Of a stretch of DNA of 64,000 nt, positions 48,653 through 58,225 are shown in pieces. Origin of the DNA: Geranomyces variabilis (taxonomy: Eukaryota; Chytridiomycota; Chytridiomycetes; Spizellomycetales; Powellomycetaceae); contig JADGJP010000002.1 in NCBI GenBank assembly GCA_027603065.1, positions 744,001 to 808,000 on the forward strand, given 5' to 3'. The position numbers and the translations under genes were made by a program. Numbering within the stretch: position 1 is the first letter of the stretch; every line of letters begins with the position of its first letter. A model generated the notes under the pieces. It was not told the origin of the DNA. It searched no databases and saw only the letters and a program-made list of their open reading frames with translations.

Positions 48653-49302
48653 ATTTATGAGCCCGATGGTCGATGCATTGCTTCCGCCGTTCTCCGTCAC
48701 CTCTGGCTATTCTGGTAAGCATCAGCCAGGACGGTCAGGACGCAGAGTTTCCCACTTGAAAGCCAGGGACTGACGGACCTTGGCAAGGGCAGCGTCGACT
48801 TCCCCGCTTCTCAGAGCTCCGCCGATCCGCGGTCGGGCAGGCATTCAAACGTCGAGCCACAGTGTCGCGGAAATCTCGAAAACTCTAAAGGCTGTTAATT
48901 GTCTTGGCCGTCTTCGCCACAGATGCCTTTCGAGATGGCTGCGTGCGGACATTCATGCCCCGACTCTGGTCCCGACTGACTGAACATCGTGCGCAGCTAC
49001 ACTGCACAGCCACCATGAAGGAGGCCTCCGAGCGCAGCAACTGGGATTTCCTTCGCTTGCGACTTTCCAAGTTCAGCAACGTCGTCCACAGCCATCCTCG
49101 CCGCAAGCGTTCCAGGAGGCCGAGTACACTTCGACAACGGCTTGCGTTACTCCCACCAACGGTCTAGCGTGCAATGCTTTGGTTTCCTTAGTCGCTGCAA
49201 CAATTGTCTCTCTTTGCACCTCGTTCACCACTACCCACTCAACCGGTACAATTGCCCAGCACGCGCCGCTGCTAACGTCGGTCTGTGGGGCGGGCGAGCT
49301 CA
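48653..49302. other. Intergenic region between divergent TAPT1 and PPR genes
   Basis: 650 bases. Open frames on both strands (for example plus-strand 48904-49167) have skewed Arg/Ser content and no recognised domain. An untranslated leader or an unrecognised small gene is possible, but I cannot support one. Confidence 0.35.
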
Positions 49303-51918
49303 ATGAATGCTATCAGGCAGCTGGCACGCACAGAATCACCAACAGGCGTGCGGCGTGCGACTCAGTGCTCAGCGCGATCACTATGTCCCAACACAAAGTC
49401 GCCTCACCCGAGAGCAGCGCGTCCTTTACAAGAGGCAGCAATTTCTCGAAAAGAAGGTGAAAGCAGACCGGATGCAGCTGCACGGATGCTTTTCCGCTTC
49501 CTCGGGAGTGGCGTTCTCGGTTGGCATGGGCGTCGGCCCGCTTCTCAGGCATGTATGGCCCGCGAACAATCCACACGAACCTACTCTTCCGTCGCAGCTC
49601 GACGAGAAGAATGTTGCGATCTGTCAACTCAGGACAGAGCCAAAGGGGTCACGGTTTCGTCTGTAAGGCCAAAGTTGCGAGCTAAGCGCGACATGAAGCT
49701 AACGGAAGAAGCAAAAGCCGAATCATGGTTACCATTCGACGCAACGATGCAGCCGGATCCCCCAGAGCCTCCAACTGGGCTCGAAACCGCGTACGCAGAT
49801 ATGGGAGCCTGCGTAGATGACGGCAACTTTCGTCGTGCGGAGACTGTTTTCAAGGCGCATAAAGCTAAGATGACCTATTCGACGCTTGAGAACCTCCTTC
49901 AGCGTTGCACACTGTCAAACGGCGAGCGATTCTCCGCTGCGGTTTGGAAGGCTATGGTCTCCCTGGACCAACCGCGATCTTTGCGCTTTTTTGAAATGTA
50001 TGCGCCGGCACCGGTTCGAAACAACCCGAAGATTATCGGACAAATTTTGGTCCTTCAAGCCCTTGCTGGCCACGCACAAAAGGTGTTCGATGCGTACATC
50101 GCGTACCCTTGGCGAGAGCTATTACCAGAAGGCACGTGGCTAGCTGTAGTCTCGTGCCTTTGTGAGCACGGACACTTCGAGAACGCCATGCTTGTATATC
50201 GGCAAAGGCCGAAGGAATACCCATTTTCGCGCTTTCAGGGCATCGTTATCTCCCTCCTTACCATGTGCGCCGACAAAGGATCCATCGCTGATCTTCAATA
50301 CTTGCGCTGCGAGATGCCTCCGCATGACAAACCGGGACTAGCTTGCTACACTGCTTTAATCCATGCGTACTTTGTGCAAGGAGATGCCGCTGCTGCAGTC
50401 AGTGCGTTTGAAGAGATGCTGGATTGCGGCCGCGTTCCGGACAAGGTTTTATATACCGTGTTCCTCAATCACTTTTCTCGGAAGCCGTACGAGGACAGCC
50501 AGCTGGTCGCGCAGTGGTACGAATCAATGCTGGCGGCTGGCATGGTTCCTGATCTGGAGGTTTTGACGAACGTCATGGCCCATTTTTCGCGTGAAAGCAA
50601 CACGGCTTTTGTGGAGTTCTTTTTTGACGAAATCCTGCGGATGGGGAAATCTCCGGATTTGTTTACCTATACGACCGTCCTCTTTGCGTTTGCGCGGCTT
50701 GGAGACGTCGAGAGCACCGTTGCTTGGTTTCAGCGCATGACAAAGGACGCGATTGTTCCGGACGAACGCGCTTATTGCGCGCTCATAATGGCGTATGCCA
50801 GATGCCGGGACTTTACCGCTGTCCGCAAAGCGCTGGAGGACATGGTATCCCAAAACATCGCCGCACCCAATGCCGTCATATACAATGTCGTGATCCTAGA
50901 ACTCGTCAAAGCCGAAGAGGACGAATCGGCGGCGTGGCTCGTGCGTCAGATGATTGCCAACGATTTTCAACCCGACTCCTATACCTGCGTGGCGTTGCTT
51001 CAGGGATCCATCAAGTCGGGAACAGTGGAGTCCGCATTCGCGTTTTATAAGGAAATGGTAGCTGGTGGAATGAAGCCAGAAAACCACGTTTACAGTGCTC
51101 TTGCTGTTATCCTGGGCAACTGTCGTGCGCCTGCAAGCATGGTTCACGCCCTTGTCGAAGACATCAGAGCACGGGCTTACCTTCAGCCAGACCTGAAAAC
51201 GTGGACTGCGTTGATGTATGCTTTCGCCCGCGCCAACGACTCGGAAAGCCTGATGAAGATCTGGAAAGCAATTATGCCGCCGAGACCCGAGGACGGTCCA
51301 TCAGTCAGCACGCGCGCGCCACTTAAAATGGACTCGCGATGTTTCCTTACCTTTGCGACGGCGTGCGTAGACCTGTCACGGCGAGCCGGCGGAGCGAACT
51401 CTGCAGAGGGAGAAAAATGGATCAATCATCTGATTGAAGACGGCGAGGTCTTAGTCGACATTGGAAACATTGCTTTCGATGCCCGGACTTGGGGGCTCCT
51501 GGCTGACATGATGATTGGCCATGACGCTGTTATTGGCGCAGCGCGAATTGCGCTTCGCTCCCTGCAGCGCCTGACAGAGGCGACTTCTTCTGTGCCATCA
51601 GCGCTCTCCGATTCTTCAACAGTGATACCTGCGCTGCGTGCTCGCGTGCCTTCCGGTGAAAGCTCCACTGCTTCTTTTGGGTCCTTGAGCGACCTGGCGT
51701 CATCTATGCGGATTGCGACACTGCTATCAGATTCTGTGTCCAACGAGGACGCACTCAGGGCGTTCTGCGATGGAGCTCTGCGACCTGTCGTTGCGCGATT
51801 GGAGTCGGACAATTATCATGGCTACGTCGCCACGTTGCGCTCGCTCCTCGCGCAACTAGACGTCACACATCCTGGCGTTATAGCTCGAGATATGCTGGGC
51901 CACGCGCCTGGCTCATGA
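49303..51918 (+). CDS. Pentatricopeptide-repeat protein, probably mitochondrial
   Basis: Intronless gene of 871 residues from the ATG at 49303; the open frame begins slightly earlier at a GTG. The N-terminus MNAIRQLARTESPTGVRRATQ has Arg and Ser/Thr with only one acidic residue in its first 20, as expected for mitochondrial import. From about residue 330 there is a row of 35-residue helical pairs: ACYTALIHAYFVQGDAAAAVSAFEEML, YTVFLNHFSRKPYEDSQLVAQWYESMLAAGMVPD, TYTTVLFAFARLGDVESTVAWFQRMTKDAIVPD, YCALIMAYARCRDFTAVRKALEDMV, and YTCVALLQGSIKSGTVESAFAFYKEMVAGGMKP. These fit the PPR consensus including the GxxPD ends. PPR proteins of this kind bind organellar RNA and act in its maturation or translation. 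The RNA target cannot be read from the sequence. A long C-terminal part without clear repeats follows. Confidence 0.9.
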   Translation: MNAIRQLARTESPTGVRRATQCSARSLCPNTKSPHPRAARPLQEAAISRKEGESRPDAAARMLFRFLGSGVLGWHGRRPASQACMAREQSTRTYSSVAARREECCDLSTQDRAKGVTVSSVRPKLRAKRDMKLTEEAKAESWLPFDATMQPDPPEPPTGLETAYADMGACVDDGNFRRAETVFKAHKAKMTYSTLENLLQRCTLSNGERFSAAVWKAMVSLDQPRSLRFFEMYAPAPVRNNPKIIGQILVLQALAGHAQKVFDAYIAYPWRELLPEGTWLAVVSCLCEHGHFENAMLVYRQRPKEYPFSRFQGIVISLLTMCADKGSIADLQYLRCEMPPHDKPGLACYTALIHAYFVQGDAAAAVSAFEEMLDCGRVPDKVLYTVFLNHFSRKPYEDSQLVAQWYESMLAAGMVPDLEVLTNVMAHFSRESNTAFVEFFFDEILRMGKSPDLFTYTTVLFAFARLGDVESTVAWFQRMTKDAIVPDERAYCALIMAYARCRDFTAVRKALEDMVSQNIAAPNAVIYNVVILELVKAEEDESAAWLVRQMIANDFQPDSYTCVALLQGSIKSGTVESAFAFYKEMVAGGMKPENHVYSALAVILGNCRAPASMVHALVEDIRARAYLQPDLKTWTALMYAFARANDSESLMKIWKAIMPPRPEDGPSVSTRAPLKMDSRCFLTFATACVDLSRRAGGANSAEGEKWINHLIEDGEVLVDIGNIAFDARTWGLLADMMIGHDAVIGAARIALRSLQRLTEATSSVPSALSDSSTVIPALRARVPSGESSTASFGSLSDLASSMRIATLLSDSVSNEDALRAFCDGALRPVVARLESDNYHGYVATLRSLLAQLDVTHPGVIARDMLGHAPGS

Positions 51919-51996
51919 CACTCGATCCGCCAACCCGGCATCCATGCGAGCTCTGCCCAATACCCGTTGTATTTGATTCGAGGGCTGTACTATTTT

Positions 51997-52002
51997 AATA
52001 AA
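51997..52002 (+). terminator. Probable polyadenylation signal of the PPR gene
   Basis: A canonical AATAAA lies 79 bases after the PPR stop codon in an AT-rich context. Confidence 0.55.
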
Positions 52003-52360
52003 AGCCTGCGAAAATCGTTTATCACATATGCTTCATTTTTGATAAATTAAGGTCCAATCTCGTATTTAACTGTCTGTGCGGACAATCCTCTTTTGACCAG
52101 AAATCATACGACATGCCTACCAGTTCAATCAAAACAACCTGGCGAAGCATGCCGGGCCAGCTTTCAAGATTCAGACATATGGCGCTTCATTATGACGGCC
52201 AACATAAAAGGGATACATAATGTTTTTGCTCTCTGTCAAGCGCCCTAATTCTAACAGAGCTCGTCCTGCGAGGTACATAGCGTTTTTTTAAAAAACATGT
52301 GTTCAAAAAATTTGACAAAACGTTAAAGGCCGAAGCCTATGACGCCCAACCAACTCAGTG

Positions 52361-52425
52361 ACTGCCGGGATTTGAACCTCGAACCTCCGTGATGCGAGGT
52401 TCAAATCATGCCGGTTTAGCCACCG
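52361..52425 (-). ncRNA. tRNA-like hairpin with A-box and B-box matches, not an intact tRNA
   Basis: A perfect 13-base inverted repeat (52369-52381 and 52395-52407; arm GATTTGAACCTCG) brackets a 13-base loop. On the minus strand TGGCTAAACCGG (52422-52411) fits the Pol III A-box pattern and GGTTCAAATCC (52378-52368) fits the B box, about 32 bases apart. An intact tRNA is not supported: the D stem does not pair, and no 7-base acceptor stem forms with the flanks. It may be a tRNA relic, a Pol III-driven small RNA, or a lone fragment of a tRNA-derived SINE. Confidence 0.35.
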
Positions 52426-52606
52426 ATGGCTGTGATAGTAAAATCGCATTTTGGTTGCTTATCAAAGGGGCAAGAGCCAGGGGTAATTTGGCGCGTGCGC
52501 GCGTTGTGACTCACCGGCCACATCTTGGCGGACATGTCCGAAACCGGAAAGTCCAGAAAGCTCATTTTGTTGCTTTTGGCTGCAATCCCCCATTGGCTCC
52601 CTTATC

Positions 52607-53536
52607 ATGTCCTCAAAGCCACGAAGCATGCCCGTTGGGCAACGAAATATCCTCCGTCCGAACGACTCCGCGTCGCTGTGGAACTGTACTCTATCGCCCG
52701 GCTGGTCCAGAGAGGAGGCCGAGCTGCTGCGCAAGGCGCTCATGCGGTTCGGAGTTGGAAACTGGAAGGACATTATGGAAAGCGGGTGTCTGCCGGGGAA
52801 AACCAATGCGCAACTCAATTTGCAAACGCAGCGAATGCTTGGGCAGCAGAGCACAGCCGGTGAGCCAGGCAAAGCAAGGGCTGCCGGCCCGTTTTTGTCT
52901 GCCTCTCGCTTTGTCGCTGACAGCGCTTGCTTTCACGCCCCTAGAGTTCCAGCTGCTTCACGTCGACCCGCTAGTCATCGGTGCCAAGAACGCATTGATC
53001 CAGGGCTCTGATGTCAAACGGAAAAATGGATTCATTGTTAATTCAGGTGGAAAGGTGACAAAGGAGGAGAAACTACGGCGAATAAAGGAGAACAGGGAAA
53101 AGTAAGTCGCTCTGCCATACGCATGTTCCCCTTGAGCAGCCCTTGTTAATTCGCGCAGATATGAGTTACCAGAGGAGGTGTGGAAGGCTATCGAACTGCC
53201 CGTGAACGAAGACGTAAGTGTGAAGCGTTATCATCGTGCCCATTGATTGGCTGAAACTAACTCCGTCGCTCCCCTTTTCAACTTTTAGCCAGCGAAAGGT
53301 ACGTCCTTGAACAGCCTTTGCCTGGTGCTTCCTATTCAGCGTTTCTGACCTTCTTGGATTTTAATTTAGTCCTCGCTGAGAAGCAGCAATTGCTCGAGTC
53401 GCTGCAAACGCAATTGCTTGCGGTTCGCGCAGAAATCGGACGAAGAAAGGATCCACCGCTGTCAAGCGACGAAACAGATGCGGAAAATAGAGGAGGCGAA
53501 GCTACTGTTAAGAGACTGAAAATTGCTGCACATTAA
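52607..53536 (+). CDS. SANT/Myb-domain protein of unknown role
   Basis: Five exons join in frame (52607-52859, 52945-53101, 53159-53213, 53289-53298, 53370-53536) to 213 residues. A SANT/Myb repeat is clear: PGWSREEAELLRKALMRFGVGNWKDIMESGCLPGKTNAQLNLQTQRMLGQQS, with its three tryptophan/aromatic positions. It is followed by EFQLLHVDPLVIGAKN and KRKNGFIVNSGGKVTKEEKLRRIKENREKYELPEEVW, which looks conserved but which I cannot name. The C-terminal end is a short leucine-rich coiled coil (LAEKQQLLESLQTQLLAVRAEIG). The fourth exon is only 10 bases long (CCAGCGAAAG), needed to keep the frame. A nuclear, chromatin-related role is likely from the SANT domain but is not shown. Confidence 0.8.
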
Positions 53537-53575
53537 ATGCAATGACGCTTTGTTGTGTCCGTTTTGTACATAGAA

Positions 53576-56500
53576 TTACTCATTCCAAAGGAATCCACGG
53601 TTTTTCAACTTGCCAACCAGTCCCACAACTACAAGAATCACGATAATCAGCACAATCAGCAGACAACAACAGCAACACCTGCGCTGCCTTGCAACTCGCT
53701 GCTGCTTCTTTTTAGAGGCAGCTGCTACCGCTTGGTCTTGTTTCAGATCTGGCGGCGCTGTCATCATTTGAGATGCCTCGTTTGTCTCTTCGCCTTCTTC
53801 CAACCGCGCGCTGTCTGCAACTTTGGATGGAATACCCTGCTTTGGTGCGCCGCTGTTTGATCTCGCGCGGTCGTCGATAGTACCGGTATCCGCTGCGCTT
53901 GCTTTCGTGACGCCGGATGGGACGCCGGTGGCAGTCGGCGACACTGACCACGCTCCAGCCTTTGTCGGGAAAGTTGCCGACGGCGGCACGCCCGCATGCA
54001 CCGTTGTCGGAGTAATAGACATCGATGACTTCGATTTCGTGGGACCTGGAGGGCGAGTGCCGGCCTGTTGTTGCGGAACAGGTTGCTCGACCCGCGGGGC
54101 TCCCTGCGGCGGAGCACCAGGTGTATCAGCCATTCGGGGATCAGCGTTGGCTGCACTCTGTCGCCTATTAGGACCTTGCTGCTGTTGTGATGGTATCTGC
54201 TGCTGCGGCTGCGGGGGACCGCCAGTCGGTCCCCCAGGACCAGATGGTCGCGGGTTTCCGCCTGGCGCGCTACCCGGTCCCATCTGTCCTGGGCTTGGCA
54301 TCCGCCCTTGAGGGCCTGGCTGTTGTTGAACGAGCTGCGGCGGAGCAATCCCTGGTCCTCCCGACTGCATGCTCGGCCGCCGGGGGCCTTCTCCGCCTCC
54401 GCCCGGTGCAGGCATTCGGACAGGAGAACCTCCGGGTTGCTGATTGCCCTGTTGATTCCAGCCGTGAAACTGTTGCTGCTGCGGCTGTTGTTGTTGAGGA
54501 TTGGGCGCGCCGGGTAAATGACGATCGCCACCTTCGTATCGTGGGTCTCCAGGCTGAGCGCCTTGTGACCTAGCGTAAGGAGGCGGGTGCATCTGGCCTG
54601 TAATCTGTGGCATCATGGGTCTTGGTTCGCCAAACGAATTCGGACCCGGACCAGCGGGCATATTCAAAGCAACTCTAGGATCACTTCCTGGTGGCATTTG
54701 CCGCTGAGGTTGCATAAACTGCTGAGGATGCGGTTGCTGCTGCGGATGTTGCGCGTGCGGAGGCTGCTGGTGGGCGCGCTGCTGCTGTGGCGGCTGCTGG
54801 TGAGGATGCTGCAGTTGAGGAGGCTGCTGGTGAGGATGTTGCAGATGCGGAGACTGTTGATGGGGATGCTGCAGGTGCGGAGGCTGCTGATGCGGGTATT
54901 GTTGATGAGGAGCCCCTTGGTATTGACCGGGACCCGCAAATTGCGGATTTGGCCCTTGAGCGTTGCGTTGGCCATTGTTGAAGGAGGCGCTGTGAGGAAT
55001 GCCTGGCCTTGGATCGCCTGCCCACGGTTCTGTCTCTGTCGCACTGCGCTTGCGTGTGCGTGGCGCCATCAAATGCTGCTGGCCCTCGGGCTGATCGTCC
55101 CGCCGCGGCCCATTCACATCTTTGACGTCGTTGAATGAAGAGCTTTGTGGTATTCGCATGCTTTGTGCTGGAACGTGCAAAGATGCCCTCCGATGCAATT
55201 CATTCCCCGCGTCTTTAGCTCCCTCCTGTGCGGTTGGCGGAGTGTCAGATGCAAGGGCTTGATCGCGCCCATCCCGTGACTGGCTCCGCGGCGTTTGCGA
55301 CGCTTCACCGAGAGCACGCTTTTCTTCAGCAGCAGAAGGAATAGACGCGGCAGATCCTTTTGTGTCAATATTCGGTGTGCGCGGACTTTTTTCGTCAACT
55401 CCAGATGCGGGTTCCTCCACTAAAGTGCTCTCAAGAACGATTGTCGGTGGCGGCTGAGACGTATACGGCGGAGCCGTCTCGCCGATAGACGGCATGTTCA
55501 GCTGCGACGGCGTTTTCGATGGCGATACCGGACTAATTCCGGCAAAGCTTGATGGCCTGCTGGTCCGTCCCATTGCCCGCGCCAGCATGCCTGCAACCGA
55601 GGGCATAGCCGGACGGTGCGCGCGTTCGACAGTCCAGCACGAGAGAATCAATTCCCATATGTTGTCAGTGCATAGGCCCGCAACTTCTCCGGTTGGGCGA
55701 TCTGGTCGTCCGCCCGAAAGGACGTGTTTGATGACCAGCATCTCTGACTGGATGCGGTAGAACGGAATCTCGCCTCCAGAAAACACCTCCCACATGACCT
55801 GCAAGGGGCAATATTGGTAAATCGTTACCTCACGGCAAGTACCGCGATCACGACATGACATACCATGCCAAAGGCGTACACATCGCTCTGGAAATTGGGG
55901 TGTGAGCCTTCGAGACATTCTGGTGCTGACCAACGAATTGTGCCGCCCATATTCTCGCCAGCGCGCATCGTTCCAATCGAGGCATTGCCAGCCTTCAGCA
56001 CTGAGAAACCAAAGTCCGCGAGCTTTGGTATGCCGGCTCCGTCGACCAGAATGTTGATGGCCTTCAGATCTCCATGGACGATGTTACTCGTGTGAAGGTA
56101 ATGCAGACCTTGTGCTGATTCATTAAGTAATTTGAGTATTTGCTGAGGGTTCTTTTCGGCGTACGAAAGTAGCGTGCCGTTCTCCATCTAAACAACAGAT
56201 GTTAGATACGGTGACGCTCAGGGTTGTTATCAGCAAAGGCGACTTACAAACGGCATGATCATGAAAGGCTGAGGTGGAGCCAGGCGGCATGTGGTTAGAT
56301 CAATTGCTCTTCTCATAGCTACTGCTGGCAATGGTGAAGTCTCACCTGTACAGCGCTCGGACAGGCACCAAGCAGCAGCATGACATTCGGATGACGCAGC
56401 TTGTACCAAACCTCAACCTCTTTCACGAATGCCTTTTTCTGTTTGTTCGTTTCAAATCCTCCAGGCAGTCGCTTAACCGCGACCGTCGTGAGACCGCGCC

Positions 56501-57269
56501 ATGTACCCATGCAGACCTCGCCGAACCCTCCTCGTGCAAAAACGTCGCCAACCTCAACCTCATAAGACGTGATAGTCCATTCTTTGACCTCGACATCCGC
56601 ACCGCCTGATGCGCGGACCAGAGCTCCGTAGGCGGCTTTGGCGAATTTGCCTTTGACACTGTCTTCGACTTCGGCAGCCATGGTTTTTTTGATGGCTTCC
56701 AATGCTTCCACAAAGTTGTTGCCGACGCCTAGGGTCAGTAGGATTCTCTGCTGGTCGGCGGCGAGCGACGCCAGCTGCTGTTCCAACGCCTCGTTGTCGG
56801 CTTTGCGATCAGCGGCGTCCTGCTCGCGGAGCCCGCGCGAGTCCATGCCAAGGGACAACGACAGGTCAGCCACCAAGTAGTCCAACTGGGCAGACAGATC
56901 GTCCAGCTCTTCGTCCAGAACATGGAGCGTAACGAAGCGGTGCAAGAATGATTTTGTGTTGAGGCGGTTGAAAAATTGCAGGATCTTTTCGAGAACACTG
57001 CGGATTAAAGCAAGAAGTCTCTCTGTGATGAGCTGTCAAATATACGGTGCAGCTCTGCTATCGAATGCTCACTTTGAAAAGGCTAAGGCTTGCAAATGCG
57101 CTCCAGTTTCTAGTTTGCCATTGCAACGCTCGCCCATTGCCTGTAAGCTCACTACAGCCCGCTCCGCACGTTCTGATAATCGTTGGCATTGCTTTTGCTT
57201 TGCCTTCACCAATTGCACAGCTGTCCGGATGGCCATCAACGTGTTGAAAGCCGTCTGAATCGGATCCAT
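53576..57269 (-). CDS. TKL-family protein kinase with MLKL-like N-terminal bundle and C-terminal membrane anchor
   Basis: Five exons fit in frame (57269-57073, 56997-56346, 56268-56248, 56187-55864, 55798-53576), giving 1,138 residues. Residues 1 to about 175 are helical (MDPIQTAFNTLMAIRTAVQLV, KQKQCQRLSERAERAVVSLQAMGERC, VLEKILQFFNRLNTKSFLHRFV) and resemble the four-helix N-terminal domain of MLKL-type proteins. The kinase domain runs from about 208 to 475: FARGGFGEVCMGTW, VAVKRLPG, IVHGDLKAINILV (HGD instead of HRD), LADFGFS, WSAPECLEG, DVYAFGMVMWEVFSGG. Then come about 600 disordered residues rich in Pro, Gln and Ser. The end is basic, five cysteines, and about 18 hydrophobic residues (RRCCCCCLLIVLIIVILVVV), which suggests palmitoylation plus a tail anchor. 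Exon 3 is only 21 bases. Active-site Lys, Asp and DFG are present, so activity is likely. Confidence 0.88.
54792..54911. repeat. Coding minisatellite: four 30-base units in the kinase gene
   Basis: Four head-to-tail 30-base units (54792, 54822, 54852, 54882), each coding a 10-residue unit on the minus strand of the type PHLQHPHQQP. More degenerate copies extend toward 54714. It lies in the disordered Pro/Gln-rich part of the kinase. Unit length is a multiple of three, so copy-number change keeps the frame. Confidence 0.85.
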
Positions 57270-57605
57270 CGCGAAAGGACGACAAGATGAAAGAGAGGTA
57301 CGGGTATTAAAAGTCGAATAGTTGTGGGAGGGAGGTTTTATGTACCGCGCCTTCAAGCTCCGAGTTCCTTCTCTGGAGAATATTTTTAGACACACATCGC
57401 TCATATTATTTGACCACATGTGTATTTGGCGCCACAAAATAGGGCCAAGAAGCCAAGCTCCGACCGATCCGAGAATTAAGAGAAACAAGGAACTTGAACT
57501 AAACTAATGAAGCTATTTGCAGAGGAGAAATTCAATGAAACTATTTGCAAAGGAGAAAAGACAGAAGTCGGTGCGGCTTCGCAACTCTGTTTTCCTATCA
57601 AACCT
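57270..57605. other. Intergenic region between the kinase and BRI3-like genes
   Basis: 336 bases between two minus-strand genes. It should hold the kinase promoter and the BRI3-like 3' UTR. It contains near-duplicate short stretches (57515-57560, GCAGAGGAGAAA and GCAAAGGAGAAA, each near ACTATTTG or GCTATTTG). Nothing else was seen. Confidence 0.4.
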
Positions 57606-58029
57606 TTAGGCCCCACCGCCACCGTGAACCAGCTGTCCTATTGCACCTGCTGCAAAACCCAGTCGGTATGCTTGGTCCGCCTGGGCCTTCTTGGCAGGAT
57701 CCTCCTCAGGCTGGTCCAGCGTATGCTCTTCTCCACACACTTGGCAGCGCTCCTCCCGCATTCGAAGGCAGCACAGCAGCCCTATCCTATATAGAAAAAC
57801 CCGCGAGTATGTTGGAAGCCAAACCCAGTAAAGAGAAGAACGCCGCCCAGTCTAGAGCAACTTACGGGAACAGAAAGACGGCCATGCAATATGCCGACCG
57901 CGGGTAATACGGTTTTGACCATTGGTGATTGAGGCACGGAGAAGAAAGTTGTTGGGCGGCATGCTGATGCTGATGCTGTTGCGTAGCATGCTGGTAGGCG
58001 GGCGGTGGGTGACCTGGGTCTGTGGACAT
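57606..58029 (-). CDS. Small BRI3-like membrane protein
   Basis: Two exons (58029-57866 and 57786-57606) join in frame to 114 residues. The N-terminus is Pro/His/Gln-rich (MSTDPGHPPPAYQHATQQ), a style common in BRI3/I3-type proteins. One membrane segment spans the intron: SAYCMAVFLFPIGLLCCLRMREERCQVCGEEH, closely like the FFPIGxLCCxxxRxxRCxxCG motif of the brain protein I3 family. The C-terminus AYRLGFAAGAIGQLVHGGGGA is short and glycine-rich. Animal BRI3 is a lysosomal/endosomal membrane protein of unclear function. It shares strand with the kinase downstream and is divergent from APC1. Confidence 0.75.
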
Positions 58030-58225
58030 TGTGAATTTGGACTGGAATGAGCTGAGTTTTGAGAGCTTTGAGCGGCGCGAGCGTCAACCTTGGGTTTCAG
58101 CGGGCCCACTGCTGACGTGTACGCAACTCACGTGAGCGCAGCAATAATGGAATTCTGGAGGAGCCTTTCACATTTCGCCCCCGCCGTGCGCGGCGCGTTT
58201 CTTCAGTCTCTCTCTGCTCGGGCCG

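Larger units (their letters stand above)
51919..52606. other. Intergenic region between the PPR and SANT genes
   Basis: 688 bases, AT-rich in its first two thirds. It holds the PPR 3' UTR with a polyadenylation signal at 51997-52002, and a tRNA-like hairpin at 52361-52425 described separately. No coding gene was seen. Confidence 0.45.

Noticed and set aside
52361-52425. A functional tRNA gene
   Set aside because: A and B boxes match, but the D stem and acceptor stem do not pair and the anticodon-like loop has eight bases.
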